Of a stretch of DNA of 44,920 bases, positions 17,118 through 24,683 are shown one piece after another. Each line of letters begins with the position of its first letter. Positions within the stretch are counted from its first letter, which is position 1. A model generated the notes under the pieces. The model searched no databases, was not told where the DNA came from, and worked only from the letters and a program-made list of their open reading frames with translations. The stretch lies in assembly GCF_030756675.1 (NCBI RefSeq), contig NZ_JAVBXD010000036.1:1-44920 (forward strand), written 5' to 3'. The stretch is from Bacillus multifaciens. GTDB lineage: Bacteria > Bacillota > Bacilli > Bacillales > Bacillaceae_G. Position numbers and translations under genes: made by a program.

Positions 17118-17220
17118 CAAAAAAAAGCATAAATCAACCACTTTCGTCAATTTATGCTTCTTACATTGTAAACTTGGAATAAAACAACAGGTATATCGCC
17201 CTGTAAGTTCGTAGATTATA
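17118..17220 (-). ncRNA. Candidate small RNA of about 90 nt
   Basis: On the minus strand, TATAAT (17215-17220) is followed by a hairpin ACAGG/CCTGT (about 17183-17200), and then by a strong terminator, stem AAGCATAAAT / ATTTATGCTT with T8 (17118-17159). No start codon with ribosome site lies between. The -35 is poor. It could also be the leader of the gene whose 3' end remains at 17024-17097. Confidence 0.35.
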
Positions 17221-17462
17221 GTCATTAAAATCGAATGCTTAATAATCATTTTTATGTTAACATAGGTGTATTATAGTATATAATATACGTTGGTAGACAA
17301 AGTCTTTTACTGGACAAGTCCATAAGCTAGAGGAAGCAACTAGCCTTTGAAAATTTACTATTTCAGATTCGGTGATTACTTATAGTTCATTCGAATGTTG
17401 CAACGGTTTGAAAAGACATATTCACGGCAATAGTAACTTTAAGAGCATCTTGCTCTGAATCT

Positions 17463-17480
17463 TTGTGTAAAGTTTTACAA
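17463..17480. promoter_or_regulatory. Rex-like operator upstream of yjlC-ndh
   Basis: TTGTGTAAAGTTTTACAA matches the Rex consensus TTGTGAANNNNTTCACAA at 12 of 14 defined positions. It is 105 bp before the yjlC start. In B. subtilis the yjlC-ndh operon is known to be Rex-controlled. The rest of 17221-17584 is leader without a gene. Confidence 0.55.
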
Positions 17481-17584
17481 ATTTCCTCAAGTTGTTACGG
17501 ACGAAGAAATCTTACCTGTAATGGGAAATCTTCTTTCATTCCCAAAAATTTAAGAAGTATTGCTATCGTAAAGGAGAATTGGAG

Positions 17585-18025
17585 ATGCCAGAAACAATCA
17601 CTCAAACAAAGCCTGAACAAGAATCATTACAAATTTCTGCTAGACAAGAACAGCTTGATGTACTTGATCAACTATTAAAGCCTGAAGTTCAAGAGTCTTT
17701 AACTACATTAGTAGATCAACTTCCAAAATTAACTGAGCTCGTTAACATTTTAACAAAGTCTTATGATTTCGCTCAAGCAGTCGCTACTGATGAAGTATTA
17801 AAAAGTGATACTGTTGGAGCAATCCAAGAACTTGCAGAACCTGTAAAAGATACAGTGAAAACCATTGCTGCAACTGCTATCGAAGCGAAAGATCGCGCTG
17901 AAGAAAGCAACGAAGTTATCGGTCTTTTTGGCCTTTTAAAAATGCTGAAAGATCCTCAAGCACAAAAAATGTTTCGTTTTGTAAACGCTTATCTTCAAAT
18001 TACTGCAGAACGCAATCATAAATAA
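17585..18025 (+). CDS. yjlC: DUF1641 protein, YjlC homologue
   Basis: A 146-aa acidic, helical, soluble protein of DUF1641. The family's best-kept stretch is at the C-terminus: GLFGLLKMLKDPQAQKMFRF. I use ATG 17585, 8 nt after AAGGAG; the in-frame TTG at 17579 is too close to that site. It lies 44 bp before ndh on the same strand, as yjlC does in B. subtilis, so the two should be co-transcribed and redox-regulated. Its molecular role is not established; partnership with the dehydrogenase is inferred from the conserved neighbourhood. Confidence 0.85.
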   Translation: MPETITQTKPEQESLQISARQEQLDVLDQLLKPEVQESLTTLVDQLPKLTELVNILTKSYDFAQAVATDEVLKSDTVGAIQELAEPVKDTVKTIAATAIEAKDRAEESNEVIGLFGLLKMLKDPQAQKMFRFVNAYLQITAERNHK

Positions 18026-18069
18026 TTCTTTCTTACACAACAATTAGTAAAGACGGGGGATATCATACT

Positions 18070-19248
18070 ATGTCAAAACAAATTGTCATCTTAGGTGCTG
18101 GTTATGGCGGACTTCTTGCAGCTTTAAATGTACGTAAACATTACAGCAAATCAGAAGCACAAGTTACAGTTATCAACCAATATCCAACACATCAAATTAT
18201 TACAGAACTACACCGCCTTGCAGCAGGAAATGTTTCTGAACAGGCAATTGCTATGCCATTAGAAAAACTTTTCAAAGGCAAAGATATCGATCTTAAAATC
18301 GCAACAGTTGAGTCATTCTCAGTAGACAAAAAAGAAGTAAAATTAGCTGACGGCAATACTTTATCTTACGATGCTCTTGTAGTTGCTTTAGGAAGTAAAA
18401 CAGCTTACTTTGGCATCCCAGGATTAGAAGAAAACAGCATGGTATTAAAATCTGCAAACGATGCAAACAAAATCTTCAAACATGTTGAAGAACGCATTCA
18501 AGAATACGCGAAAACAAAAAATGAAGCTGACGCAACAATCGTAATCGGCGGCGGCGGATTAACTGGCGTTGAGCTAGTTGGTGAACTTGCTGATATTATG
18601 CCAAAGCTTACAAAAAGCCACGGCGTAAATCCGAAAGAAATCAAACTATTGCTTGTTGAAGCAGGTCCAAAAATCCTTCCAGTATTACCGGATGATTTAA
18701 TTGAACGTGCAACTACTAGCTTAGAAGCACGCGGCGTTCAATTCTTAACAGGCCTTCCTGTAACAAACGTTGAAGGCAATACAATTGATTTAAAAGATGG
18801 TCAAAAAATCGTTGCAAATACGTTTGTTTGGACAGGCGGCGTTCAAGGTAACCCTCTAGTAGGTGAATCAGGCCTTGAAGTAAACCGCGGCCGTGCGACT
18901 GTTAACGAATACCTTCAATCTACTTCTCATAAAGACGTATTCGTTGCAGGTGACAGCGCAGTTGTCTTCGGTTCAGAAGGCCGTCCATATCCGCCAACAG
19001 CACAAATCGCTTGGCAAATGGGCGAACTAATTGGCTACAATCTATATGCACATCTAGAAGAAAAAGCATTCGAAGAGTTTGCACCAGTAAACTCTGGAAC
19101 ACTTGCAAGTTTAGGCCGTAAAGATGCGGTTGCTATCATCGGAGCAAGTTCAACTCCACTTAAAGGCTTACCAGCATCTCTAATGAAAGAAGCAAGTAAC
19201 GTTCGTTACTTATCACACATTAAAGGTCTATTCAGCTTAGCTTATTAA
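18070..19248 (+). CDS. ndh: Type II NADH dehydrogenase (Ndh, YjlD homologue)
   Basis: A 392-aa single-subunit, non-proton-pumping NADH:menaquinone oxidoreductase, peripherally bound to the inner face of the membrane. The FAD-binding dinucleotide fold is GAGYGG at about 8-13, the NADH-binding fold IGGGGLTGVELVGELAD at about 158-174, and the second FAD contact VFVAGDSAV at about 292-300 followed by PPTAQIAWQMG. The length is typical. The start is ATG after GACGGGGGA. It is the second gene of the yjlC-ndh pair and ends in a strong terminator. Regenerating NAD+ links it to the Rex-like upstream site. Confidence 0.93.
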   Translation: MSKQIVILGAGYGGLLAALNVRKHYSKSEAQVTVINQYPTHQIITELHRLAAGNVSEQAIAMPLEKLFKGKDIDLKIATVESFSVDKKEVKLADGNTLSYDALVVALGSKTAYFGIPGLEENSMVLKSANDANKIFKHVEERIQEYAKTKNEADATIVIGGGGLTGVELVGELADIMPKLTKSHGVNPKEIKLLLVEAGPKILPVLPDDLIERATTSLEARGVQFLTGLPVTNVEGNTIDLKDGQKIVANTFVWTGGVQGNPLVGESGLEVNRGRATVNEYLQSTSHKDVFVAGDSAVVFGSEGRPYPPTAQIAWQMGELIGYNLYAHLEEKAFEEFAPVNSGTLASLGRKDAVAIIGASSTPLKGLPASLMKEASNVRYLSHIKGLFSLAY

Positions 19249-19260
19249 TCTGAATGCTAG

Positions 19261-19296
19261 CCCGAATCATGTTTATCTATGATTCGGGTTTTTTAT
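19261..19296 (+). terminator. Terminator of yjlC-ndh
   Basis: Stem CCCGAATCAT / ATGATTCGGG followed by T6. Confidence 0.88.
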
Positions 19297-19648
19297 TTAA
19301 TCAAAATTCTCTACATAACTTATTCGACAAGAAATTGATATACACCTTTCGAAATTTCTAAATATACTGTCTACTTTGTTACAGTTTTGTGCATTGTAAA
19401 TAATCTACTCCTCTTTCTTTTTGCAGTTCGCCATGCCTAGGCGGGCACAGAGGTAGTAGAGTAGAAAACTGAAACAGATTGGGCTTTGCCATCTCTTTTC
19501 TGTTCCAGCTTCCCCTCATCAAACTGTATATGAGGCATACCGCCCTCCTTACCTCGAGGGATTCTTCGAGGTTGCATTTCCATGGTCTTCACCTATTAAC
19601 AACTCCAGCCCTATTGCTAGGGTGTTCTTGACGAAGCGGCAAGGTTCA

Positions 19649-19697
19649 CTTTATCCCGCTATTTGCGGGCAGTAATACTCCCACCTCAAAATTCAGC
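19649..19697 (+). repeat. Repeat family D fragment
   Basis: CTTTATCCCGCTATTTGCGG then GCAGTAATACTCCCACCTC. The hairpin core is shared with 16992-17022 and 39003-39130. Confidence 0.65.
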
Positions 19698-19698
19698 G

Positions 19699-19829
19699 AA
19701 AGCATTGTCCAGCTCCAGTGGCTAGAATGTTCGGTGGCTTCGCTTCTTCCTATGAGGTAAAAAGCACCTCTACGTCAGAAGCTCCATCCCCCTCACATTC
19801 TGAACGAGCCACTTCCGCTTTTCTTAAGT
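19699..19829 (-). repeat. Dispersed repeat family B, copy 2 (inverted)
   Basis: Reverse complement of the element at 15112-15240 with only a few differences (for example GAGGGGG versus GGGGGGG). It sits inside the decayed intron and so inserted after it. Confidence 0.8.
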
Positions 19830-19959
19830 AGTTACTTTGTCACAGTGATTCAACCCTAGAATTTCTCCCCCGATTGCCTGTCAGCTACTAGGCGACTTGG
19901 TTCTTACCTAGACTGGCCTTTCATCAGTGTGCAGTACCTAACTTAGCTGGGTACGCAAC

Positions 19960-19996
19960 AAAAAAAAAAGCAATGAGCCTTTTGCTCATTGCTTTT
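19960..19996 (-). terminator. Terminator of nupC, intron landing site
   Basis: Perfect 13-bp stem AAAAGCAATGAGC / GCTCATTGCTTTT followed on the minus strand by a long T-run and then GTT and the intron 5' end. Confidence 0.88.
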
Positions 19997-20002
19997 CTTA
20001 CT

Positions 20003-21184
20003 TTATAACATAACCCCAACGATAATTGCTGATAACACACTTACTAATGTTGCACCGTATACAAGTTTTAATCCGAAAGAAGATACAACATTTGCTTGTT
20101 TTTCATCGATACTCTTCGTTGCACCTGCGATAATTCCGATAGATGAGAAGTTCGCAAATGATACAAGGAATACAGATAAGATACCAACTGTACGAGGTGC
20201 TAAACCGCTCGCTGCTTTTCCTAAATCAAGCATCGCAACGAATTCGTTTGTTACTAATTTTGTTGCCATAATTTGTCCAGCTGTTACCATCTCAGATGCT
20301 GGAATACCCATGATGAACGCTAATGGTGAGAACACATATCCTAAGATTGTTTGGAATGTAATACCGAAAATTGAATCAAATAGACCGTTAATTGCTGCCA
20401 TCAATGCAATGAATCCGATTAACATTGCTGCTACTGTAACTGCAATTGAGAATCCTAACATAATGTACTCGCCTAGCATTTCGAAGAACGTTTGGTGCTT
20501 GTCCTCTTGTAACTCTAAAATATCTTCCTCGTCACTCACATCGTAAGGATTTAAAATGTGAATGATAATAAATCCACTAAATAAGTTTAAAACAAGTGCT
20601 GTTACAACATACTTAGGATCAAGCATTTTCATGTAAGAACCAACGATTGACATAGATACCGTCGACATAGAAGATGCACATAATGTATATAAACGATTTT
20701 TTGGTAATTTGCTTAGTTGATCTTTTACTGTAATGAAAACTTCACCTTGGCCAACAATTGCCGCTGCTACTGCATTATAAGATTCTAATCTTCCTAAACC
20801 ATTTACTTTACTTAATAAGAATCCAATTGCTTTAACAATGATTGGTAAAATTCGAAGATGTTGCAGAATTCCAATTAACACCGCTAAGAAAATAATTGGA
20901 AGTAATACAGAAAGGAAAAACGTAAATTCTCCTTTATTTACCATTCCGCCAAATACAAAGTTAATTCCAGCGTCCGCAAATTTTAAAATTGTACTAAATC
21001 CATCAGAAATTCCTTTAACTAAATAGTATCCAATCTGTGTATTTAGTAAGAAATATGATAATCCTAATTGAATAACAAGCATAATAGCAATTGGCTTATA
21101 TTTAATCTTTTTCCGATCGCTACTTACAAGAAACGCCATTATAAATACAGCAATTAATCCGACAAGAAACATGACAAATTTCAT
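20003..21184 (-). CDS. nupC: Concentrative nucleoside transporter, NupC family
   Basis: A 393-aa polytopic membrane protein of the CNT family, importing nucleosides with cations. It starts with a hydrophobic segment [18 protein letters not shown]. Family motifs include the gate/nucleoside domain [17 protein letters not shown] and the conserved MAGGF/NFSSIG-type segment [19 protein letters not shown] 21184 is chosen because GGAGG lies 8 nt upstream and overlaps the earlier in-frame ATG. Two cre-like sites upstream indicate CcpA repression by preferred carbon sources. A duplicated 74-bp piece of its 3' end lies at 17024-17097. Confidence 0.93.
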   Translation of the reverse strand: MKFVMFLVGLIAVFIMAFLVSSDRKKIKYKPIAIMLVIQLGLSYFLLNTQIGYYLVKGISDGFSTILKFADAGINFVFGGMVNKGEFTFFLSVLLPIIFLAVLIGILQHLRILPIIVKAIGFLLSKVNGLGRLESYNAVAAAIVGQGEVFITVKDQLSKLPKNRLYTLCASSMSTVSMSIVGSYMKMLDPKYVVTALVLNLFSGFIIIHILNPYDVSDEEDILELQEDKHQTFFEMLGEYIMLGFSIAVTVAAMLIGFIALMAAINGLFDSIFGITFQTILGYVFSPLAFIMGIPASEMVTAGQIMATKLVTNEFVAMLDLGKAASGLAPRTVGILSVFLVSFANFSSIGIIAGATKSIDEKQANVVSSFGLKLVYGATLVSVLSAIIVGVML

Positions 21185-21301
21185 ACTTGAATCCTCCATT
21201 TTGTAGTCTGATCTACCATGATGTGCCAGTTGTCTAACGATAGACGTCTGACAATTTAGATTAAAAAAATAATTCCCTTAAAAACAATTTACCACTTACA
21301 T

Positions 21302-21317
21302 TAGTAAGCGTTTGCAT
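21302..21317 (-). promoter_or_regulatory. cre (CcpA) site upstream of nupC
   Basis: ATGCAAACGCTTACTA on the minus strand fits WTGNAANCGNWNNCAW with one mismatch, about 120 bp before the start codon. Confidence 0.6.
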
Positions 21318-21390
21318 TAACCAAAATTCTATACAGAATAGTTATTGTGGAATATGAGAATGATATCATTTTGTTTCATCCATAATCTGA

Positions 21391-21406
21391 TTGTAAGCGT
21401 TGTCTT
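21391..21406 (+). promoter_or_regulatory. Second cre-like site between nupC and the AGCS gene
   Basis: TTGTAAGCGTTGTCTT fits the cre consensus with one mismatch. It lies upstream of nupC and downstream of the symporter. Confidence 0.45.
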
Positions 21407-21443
21407 TACAAAAAGCAATACATTTTTTCAAGGGAAAAATAGA

Positions 21444-21480
21444 CAAAAAAGGAACATAGAGTTCCGCCTCTATGCTCCTT
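21444..21480 (-). terminator. Terminator of the AGCS symporter gene
   Basis: Stem AAGGAACATAGA / TCTATGCTCCTT (one mismatch) followed on the minus strand by T-rich sequence. Confidence 0.75.
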
Positions 21481-21487
21481 CGCGTTA

Positions 21488-22921
21488 CTAACCTACTTGT
21501 TGTTCCTTTTCAATCACTGGATCTTCCCAGCATTCTGCATTTTTTAATCCCGGAATAGAACTTGCATGGAATACAGGATCTTTCCCTTCTTTCTTCTGCT
21601 TCACATAGTCTTTAAGTGCAGCAAATGCAAATTTACCAAGAAGCGCAATTGCGATTAAGTTTGTGATTACCATGAAGCCCATGAATAAATCAGCCATATC
21701 CCAAACAATTTGGACAGCCGCAACAGAACCGAACATAACCATTCCCACTACTGCGAAACGATATAATGTTAGTCCAAGCTTGCTCGTCTTAATGAATTCA
21801 ATGTTCGTTTCACCATAGTAATAGTTTCCTAATAAGGAACTAAACGCAAACAAGAAAATAATAATCGCTAAGAAACCACTTGCCCAAGATCCAACTTGTG
21901 AACTTAATGCAACTTGTGTTAACTCAATACCTGTTAAACCTGGCGTTTTGTAAGCACCAGAGCATAGTACAATAAATGCTGTAGATGTACATACTAAGAA
22001 CGTATCAACTAATACACCAATCGTTTGAATGTATCCTTGCTTTGCAGGATGGGTTACATTCGCTGTTGCCGCTGCGTTCGGTGCACTACCCATACCTGCT
22101 TCGTTCGCAAATAAACCGCGCTTAATCCCCATCATAATCGCGGCACCAACGCCGCCGCCCACTGCTTCTTTTAAACCAAATGCATTCATGAAGATTTCTG
22201 TGAATACATCTGGAAGCAATGTGATGTTTTTAATCACAACAAACACTGCAATTCCAATATATACAATTGCCATTGGTGGTACAATCAGTTCTGACATACG
22301 TGCAATGCTCTTAACACCGCCGAAAATAATAACCCCAACTAAAAGAGAAAGTGCAATTCCAACTACATAACGCTCAAGACCAAATGCATTTTCAAATGCA
22401 AGTGTCACTGTATTTGCTTGTACAGAGTTGAAAATTAGCCCATAACTAATTGTAATTAAGATTGAGAATAAAATTCCCATCCAACGTTTATTTAAACCTT
22501 TTTCCATATAATAAGCTGGACCACCGCGGAACCCGCTGCCATCTTTTATTTTATAAATTTGCGCTAACGTGCTCTCTACAAAACTTGAAGATGCTCCAAT
22601 AATCGCAATTAACCACATCCAAAATACCGCACCTGGACCTCCCATAGAAATCGCTAGTGCTACCCCTGCTAAGTTCCCGATCCCGATGCGGGCTGCCGAA
22701 CTCATACAAAAGGCTTGGAAAGAAGAAACGCTTCCTTTCTTACGCGTTTTCCCTGTCAATCCATCCGTCATTAAACGTACCATTTCCCCTAGATGACGAA
22801 TTTGAACAAACTTAAGTTTAAAAGAAAAATAAAGGCCTAAGCCAATTAACATTGCAATAATTACATACGTCCATAGAATATTATTCGTTGCGCCAACGAA
22901 CTTTTCAAAAATGCTAATCAT
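21488..22921 (-). CDS. Sodium:alanine/glycine symporter, AGCS family
   Basis: A 477-aa membrane transporter with about 11 helices that couples Na+ entry to uptake of a small neutral amino acid. Signature stretches are GLGLYFSFKLKFVQIRHLG near the N-terminus, IGIGNLAGVALAISMGGPGAVFWMW, and GLFANEAGMGSAPNAAATAN, the AGCS fingerprint. The exact substrate (alanine, glycine or glutamine, as in AlsT) is not readable. Start at ATG 22921 after GGGAGGG, so the 18 in-frame codons upstream are leader. A cre site lies upstream. It has its own terminator. Confidence 0.92.
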   Translation of the reverse strand: MISIFEKFVGATNNILWTYVIIAMLIGLGLYFSFKLKFVQIRHLGEMVRLMTDGLTGKTRKKGSVSSFQAFCMSSAARIGIGNLAGVALAISMGGPGAVFWMWLIAIIGASSSFVESTLAQIYKIKDGSGFRGGPAYYMEKGLNKRWMGILFSILITISYGLIFNSVQANTVTLAFENAFGLERYVVGIALSLLVGVIIFGGVKSIARMSELIVPPMAIVYIGIAVFVVIKNITLLPDVFTEIFMNAFGLKEAVGGGVGAAIMMGIKRGLFANEAGMGSAPNAAATANVTHPAKQGYIQTIGVLVDTFLVCTSTAFIVLCSGAYKTPGLTGIELTQVALSSQVGSWASGFLAIIIFLFAFSSLLGNYYYGETNIEFIKTSKLGLTLYRFAVVGMVMFGSVAAVQIVWDMADLFMGFMVITNLIAIALLGKFAFAALKDYVKQKKEGKDPVFHASSIPGLKNAECWEDPVIEKEQQVG

Positions 22922-23056
22922 GTTGTCCCTCCCTTTTTTCTTACACAAATTCAATTGTAATTTAAATCCAATCAAAAATCAACATTTTTCGACAAAACAG
23001 CAACTTCATATCACATTACCTCTAAAATACTCTGTTTTTCTTTGAAATACTCACAA

Positions 23057-23072
23057 ATGCAAACGCTTACAC
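23057..23072 (-). promoter_or_regulatory. cre (CcpA) site upstream of the AGCS symporter
   Basis: ATGCAAACGCTTACAC fits WTGNAANCGNWNNCAW except at the last base, about 135 bp before the start codon. Confidence 0.6.
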
Positions 23073-23116
23073 AAATCGTACTCATGTTATATTTTCTGAC
23101 ACGGAAATATAATCCA

Positions 23117-23159
23117 TAAAAAAAGCACAATTCTCCCTAACCGAATTGTGCTTTTTTTA
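23117..23159. terminator. Bidirectional terminator between ArsR-type gene and symporter promoter
   Basis: Stem AAAAAAAGCACAATTC / GAATTGTGCTTTTTTT. It lies about 150 bp past the end of the ArsR-type gene, also on the minus strand. Confidence 0.8.
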
Positions 23160-23205
23160 TGGATTTATATAAGTTGCTGCTATACAGAACAAAATACGAC
23201 TTGTG
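23160..23205 (-). repeat. Possible 3' scrap of repeat family A
   Basis: On the minus strand, AAGTCGTATTTTGTTCTGTA then TAGCAGCAACTTATAT resembles the 3' part of the 37691-37865 element. Short and divergent. Confidence 0.35.
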
Positions 23206-23225
23206 ATTCTTCTCTCTATAAATCG

Positions 23226-23280
23226 TTTAACAGTCTAATATTATATTTTAGAGTCTACAATAAAATATTAGACTGTTAAA
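23226..23280. repeat. Long perfect inverted repeat downstream of the ArsR-type gene
   Basis: 17-bp perfect arms TTTAACAGTCTAATATT and its complement separated by 21 bp that are themselves partly complementary. It may be a weak terminator or a tiny insertion element. Confidence 0.6.
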
Positions 23281-23306
23281 AAATATAAAAACCCCATCAT
23301 TTTCAT

Positions 23307-23582
23307 TTAAATAATATTAGCTACAATCTCTCGCGCGCGATTGTCCACTACTTCATAATAAATTTCTAACCCTTTTCGAGTGCCCGAAACAACTTTCGCA
23401 GCTTTTAATTTCGCCAAGTGCTGACTAACTGTACTTTGAGGCATTTCTAATTTTTCATACATCGTTGTTACATTCGTAGGTCCTTTTGTAATTAATGTTT
23501 CAACTAAATTTAAACGCACTGGATGTGCCAATACTTTTAATACCTCTGCAATATCTTCATAGTTTTCTATTGTTTTAGTCAT
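23307..23582 (-). CDS. ArsR family winged-helix repressor, PagR-like
   Basis: A 91-aa winged-helix regulator. Helix-turn-helix residues about 37-60 read TTMYEKLEMPQSTVSQHLAK, followed by a wing RKGLEIYYEV. There are no cysteines, so the metal-sensing sites of classical ArsR/SmtB proteins are absent. The recognition helix and wing closely resemble PagR of B. anthracis as I remember it, rather than metal sensors. Target genes are unknown; it is divergent from the dedA gene. ATG follows AAAGGGG. Confidence 0.82.
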   Translation of the reverse strand: MTKTIENYEDIAEVLKVLAHPVRLNLVETLITKGPTNVTTMYEKLEMPQSTVSQHLAKLKAAKVVSGTRKGLEIYYEVVDNRAREIVANII

Positions 23583-23835
23583 ATTTTATTTCCCCTTTAT
23601 ATATATATAGTGATTAAAATGATTCATTATATTATTCGAAGAGCCTCATCGTTTTATGTCCGTCGTTTGAAAAATTTTTAAAAAAATTTTAGAAATAAAA
23701 TTAGCAACGTTTATTTTTAGCTCTGAAACGAGATTCGCTATAATAAGAAATATAGTAATGATTATGCGTAATTAGGTGAAACTAAAAGGCATATACAACA
23801 ATTCTTATTGCAGATGAAATGGACGGTGATCACAA

Positions 23836-24447
23836 ATAGAACAGCACTTAAATTATGTCATTTCGCATTATGGATATTTCGGACTAATCATGGCATTAGT
23901 TGGGGGAATTATCGGATTACCAATACCAGATGAAACGTTATTAACTTTTGTAGGGTATTATATATTTCAAGGGAAAATGCACTTCTTTATCGCCTTATTA
24001 AGCGCATGGTTTGGCTCGGCAGTTGGTATTTCACTGAGTTACGTATTAGGAAAAAGACTTGGGCTTCCCTTCTTAAAGAAATTTGGCCCTAAAATGCACA
24101 TTACAGAAAGCAAAATTGCTCGGACACAAACTCTCTTTCAAAAAATTGGTCCTCCTTTACTGATTTTTGGCTACTTTATTCCAGGGGTGCGGCATGTTAC
24201 TGCTTATTTAACCGGCATTTCCAATCTGCGTATTCGGACATTTTGCCTTTATGCTTATCTAGGAGCATTCATATGGAGCTTTACTTTTATTCAATTAGGA
24301 TTACTATTCGGGAAAGATTGGCATCTAATCGCCCATTATGTTCACCGTTATGGGCTTATTTTATTAATTGTATTCATCGTTTTTGCCGTTCTTGCCGCTT
24401 TGGCTTTTCTATACATTCGTAGAAAAAGAACAAATGCAACGCAATGA
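23836..24447 (+). CDS. DedA family membrane protein with a probable non-ATG start
   Basis: A DedA/Tvp38-type integral membrane protein, a superfamily tied to lipid scrambling and membrane homeostasis. Motifs include the acidic re-entrant GLPIPDETLLTFVGYY and the arginine-bearing FIPGVRHVTAYLTGISNL. If started at the first ATG (23890) the protein is 185 aa and loses the amphipathic N-terminus. The frame continues upstream through EQHLNYVISHYGYFGLI to a TGA at 23827, and GGTGAT lies 5 nt before an ATA at 23836, giving 203 aa. I favour ATA, but the later ATG cannot be excluded. A promoter-like TATAAT lies near 23741; 23583-23835 has no other gene. Confidence 0.78.
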   Translation: MEQHLNYVISHYGYFGLIMALVGGIIGLPIPDETLLTFVGYYIFQGKMHFFIALLSAWFGSAVGISLSYVLGKRLGLPFLKKFGPKMHITESKIARTQTLFQKIGPPLLIFGYFIPGVRHVTAYLTGISNLRIRTFCLYAYLGAFIWSFTFIQLGLLFGKDWHLIAHYVHRYGLILLIVFIVFAVLAALAFLYIRRKRTNATQ

Positions 24448-24455
24448 AATCAACA

Positions 24456-24483
24456 AAACCCACCTTCCCAAAAAGGTGGGTTT
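24456..24483. terminator. Shared terminator of dedA and the DUF4023-like gene
   Basis: Stem AAACCCACCTT / AAGGTGGGTTT between converging genes. Confidence 0.85.
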
Positions 24484-24488
24484 CTTCT

Positions 24489-24611
24489 TTATTTATGCGT
24501 TTTATTTGGCTTCTTTTTGCCCGGATTTCCATTACCTTGACGCTTTTTATTACGTTCTGCTTTCTCCTGTGTATCGTGCAGTTTCTCTACAAAATTACTA
24601 CTGTTATCCAT
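24489..24611 (-). CDS. Small DUF4023-like protein
   Basis: A 40-aa highly basic and polar peptide beginning MDNSSNFVEKLHDTQEKAER and ending PNKTHK, with AAGGAGGG 8 nt before the ATG. It resembles the DUF4023 small proteins of bacilli from memory; their function is unknown. It lies convergent to dedA and downstream of nothing on its strand except the sigma/anti-sigma genes' far side, so it is its own unit. Confidence 0.75.
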   Translation of the reverse strand: MDNSSNFVEKLHDTQEKAERNKKRQGNGNPGKKKPNKTHK

Positions 24612-24683
24612 GATTATAGCCCTCCTTGGTTATCGTTCTTTTGTTACTATAACCAATTGCAAGTAAAAACATGAAGTGTTGCT

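Larger units (their letters stand above)
19430..19956 (-). mobile_element. Decayed 5' part of a group II intron
   Basis: On the minus strand the sequence begins GCGTACCCAGC directly after the nupC terminator and TTTTTGTT. The intact intron at 40864-42749 begins GTGTGCCCAGC after TTTTTTGTT in the same kind of place. Both share a later CTAGGGTT motif. The putative domain I is interrupted by a family B repeat (19699-19829) and a family D fragment (19649-19697). No reverse transcriptase frame survives; a short in-frame stretch near 19480 might be its start. The left end is uncertain; 19297-19429 shows nothing recognisable. Confidence 0.5.

Noticed and set aside
17004-17249. 81-codon minus-strand frame ending in NupC-like residues
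   Set aside because: Only the last 25 or so residues come from nupC; the rest runs through a terminator hairpin and has no ribosome site, so it is not a gene.
19989-20546. 185-codon frame opposite nupC
   Set aside because: Antisense shadow of a clear transporter gene.
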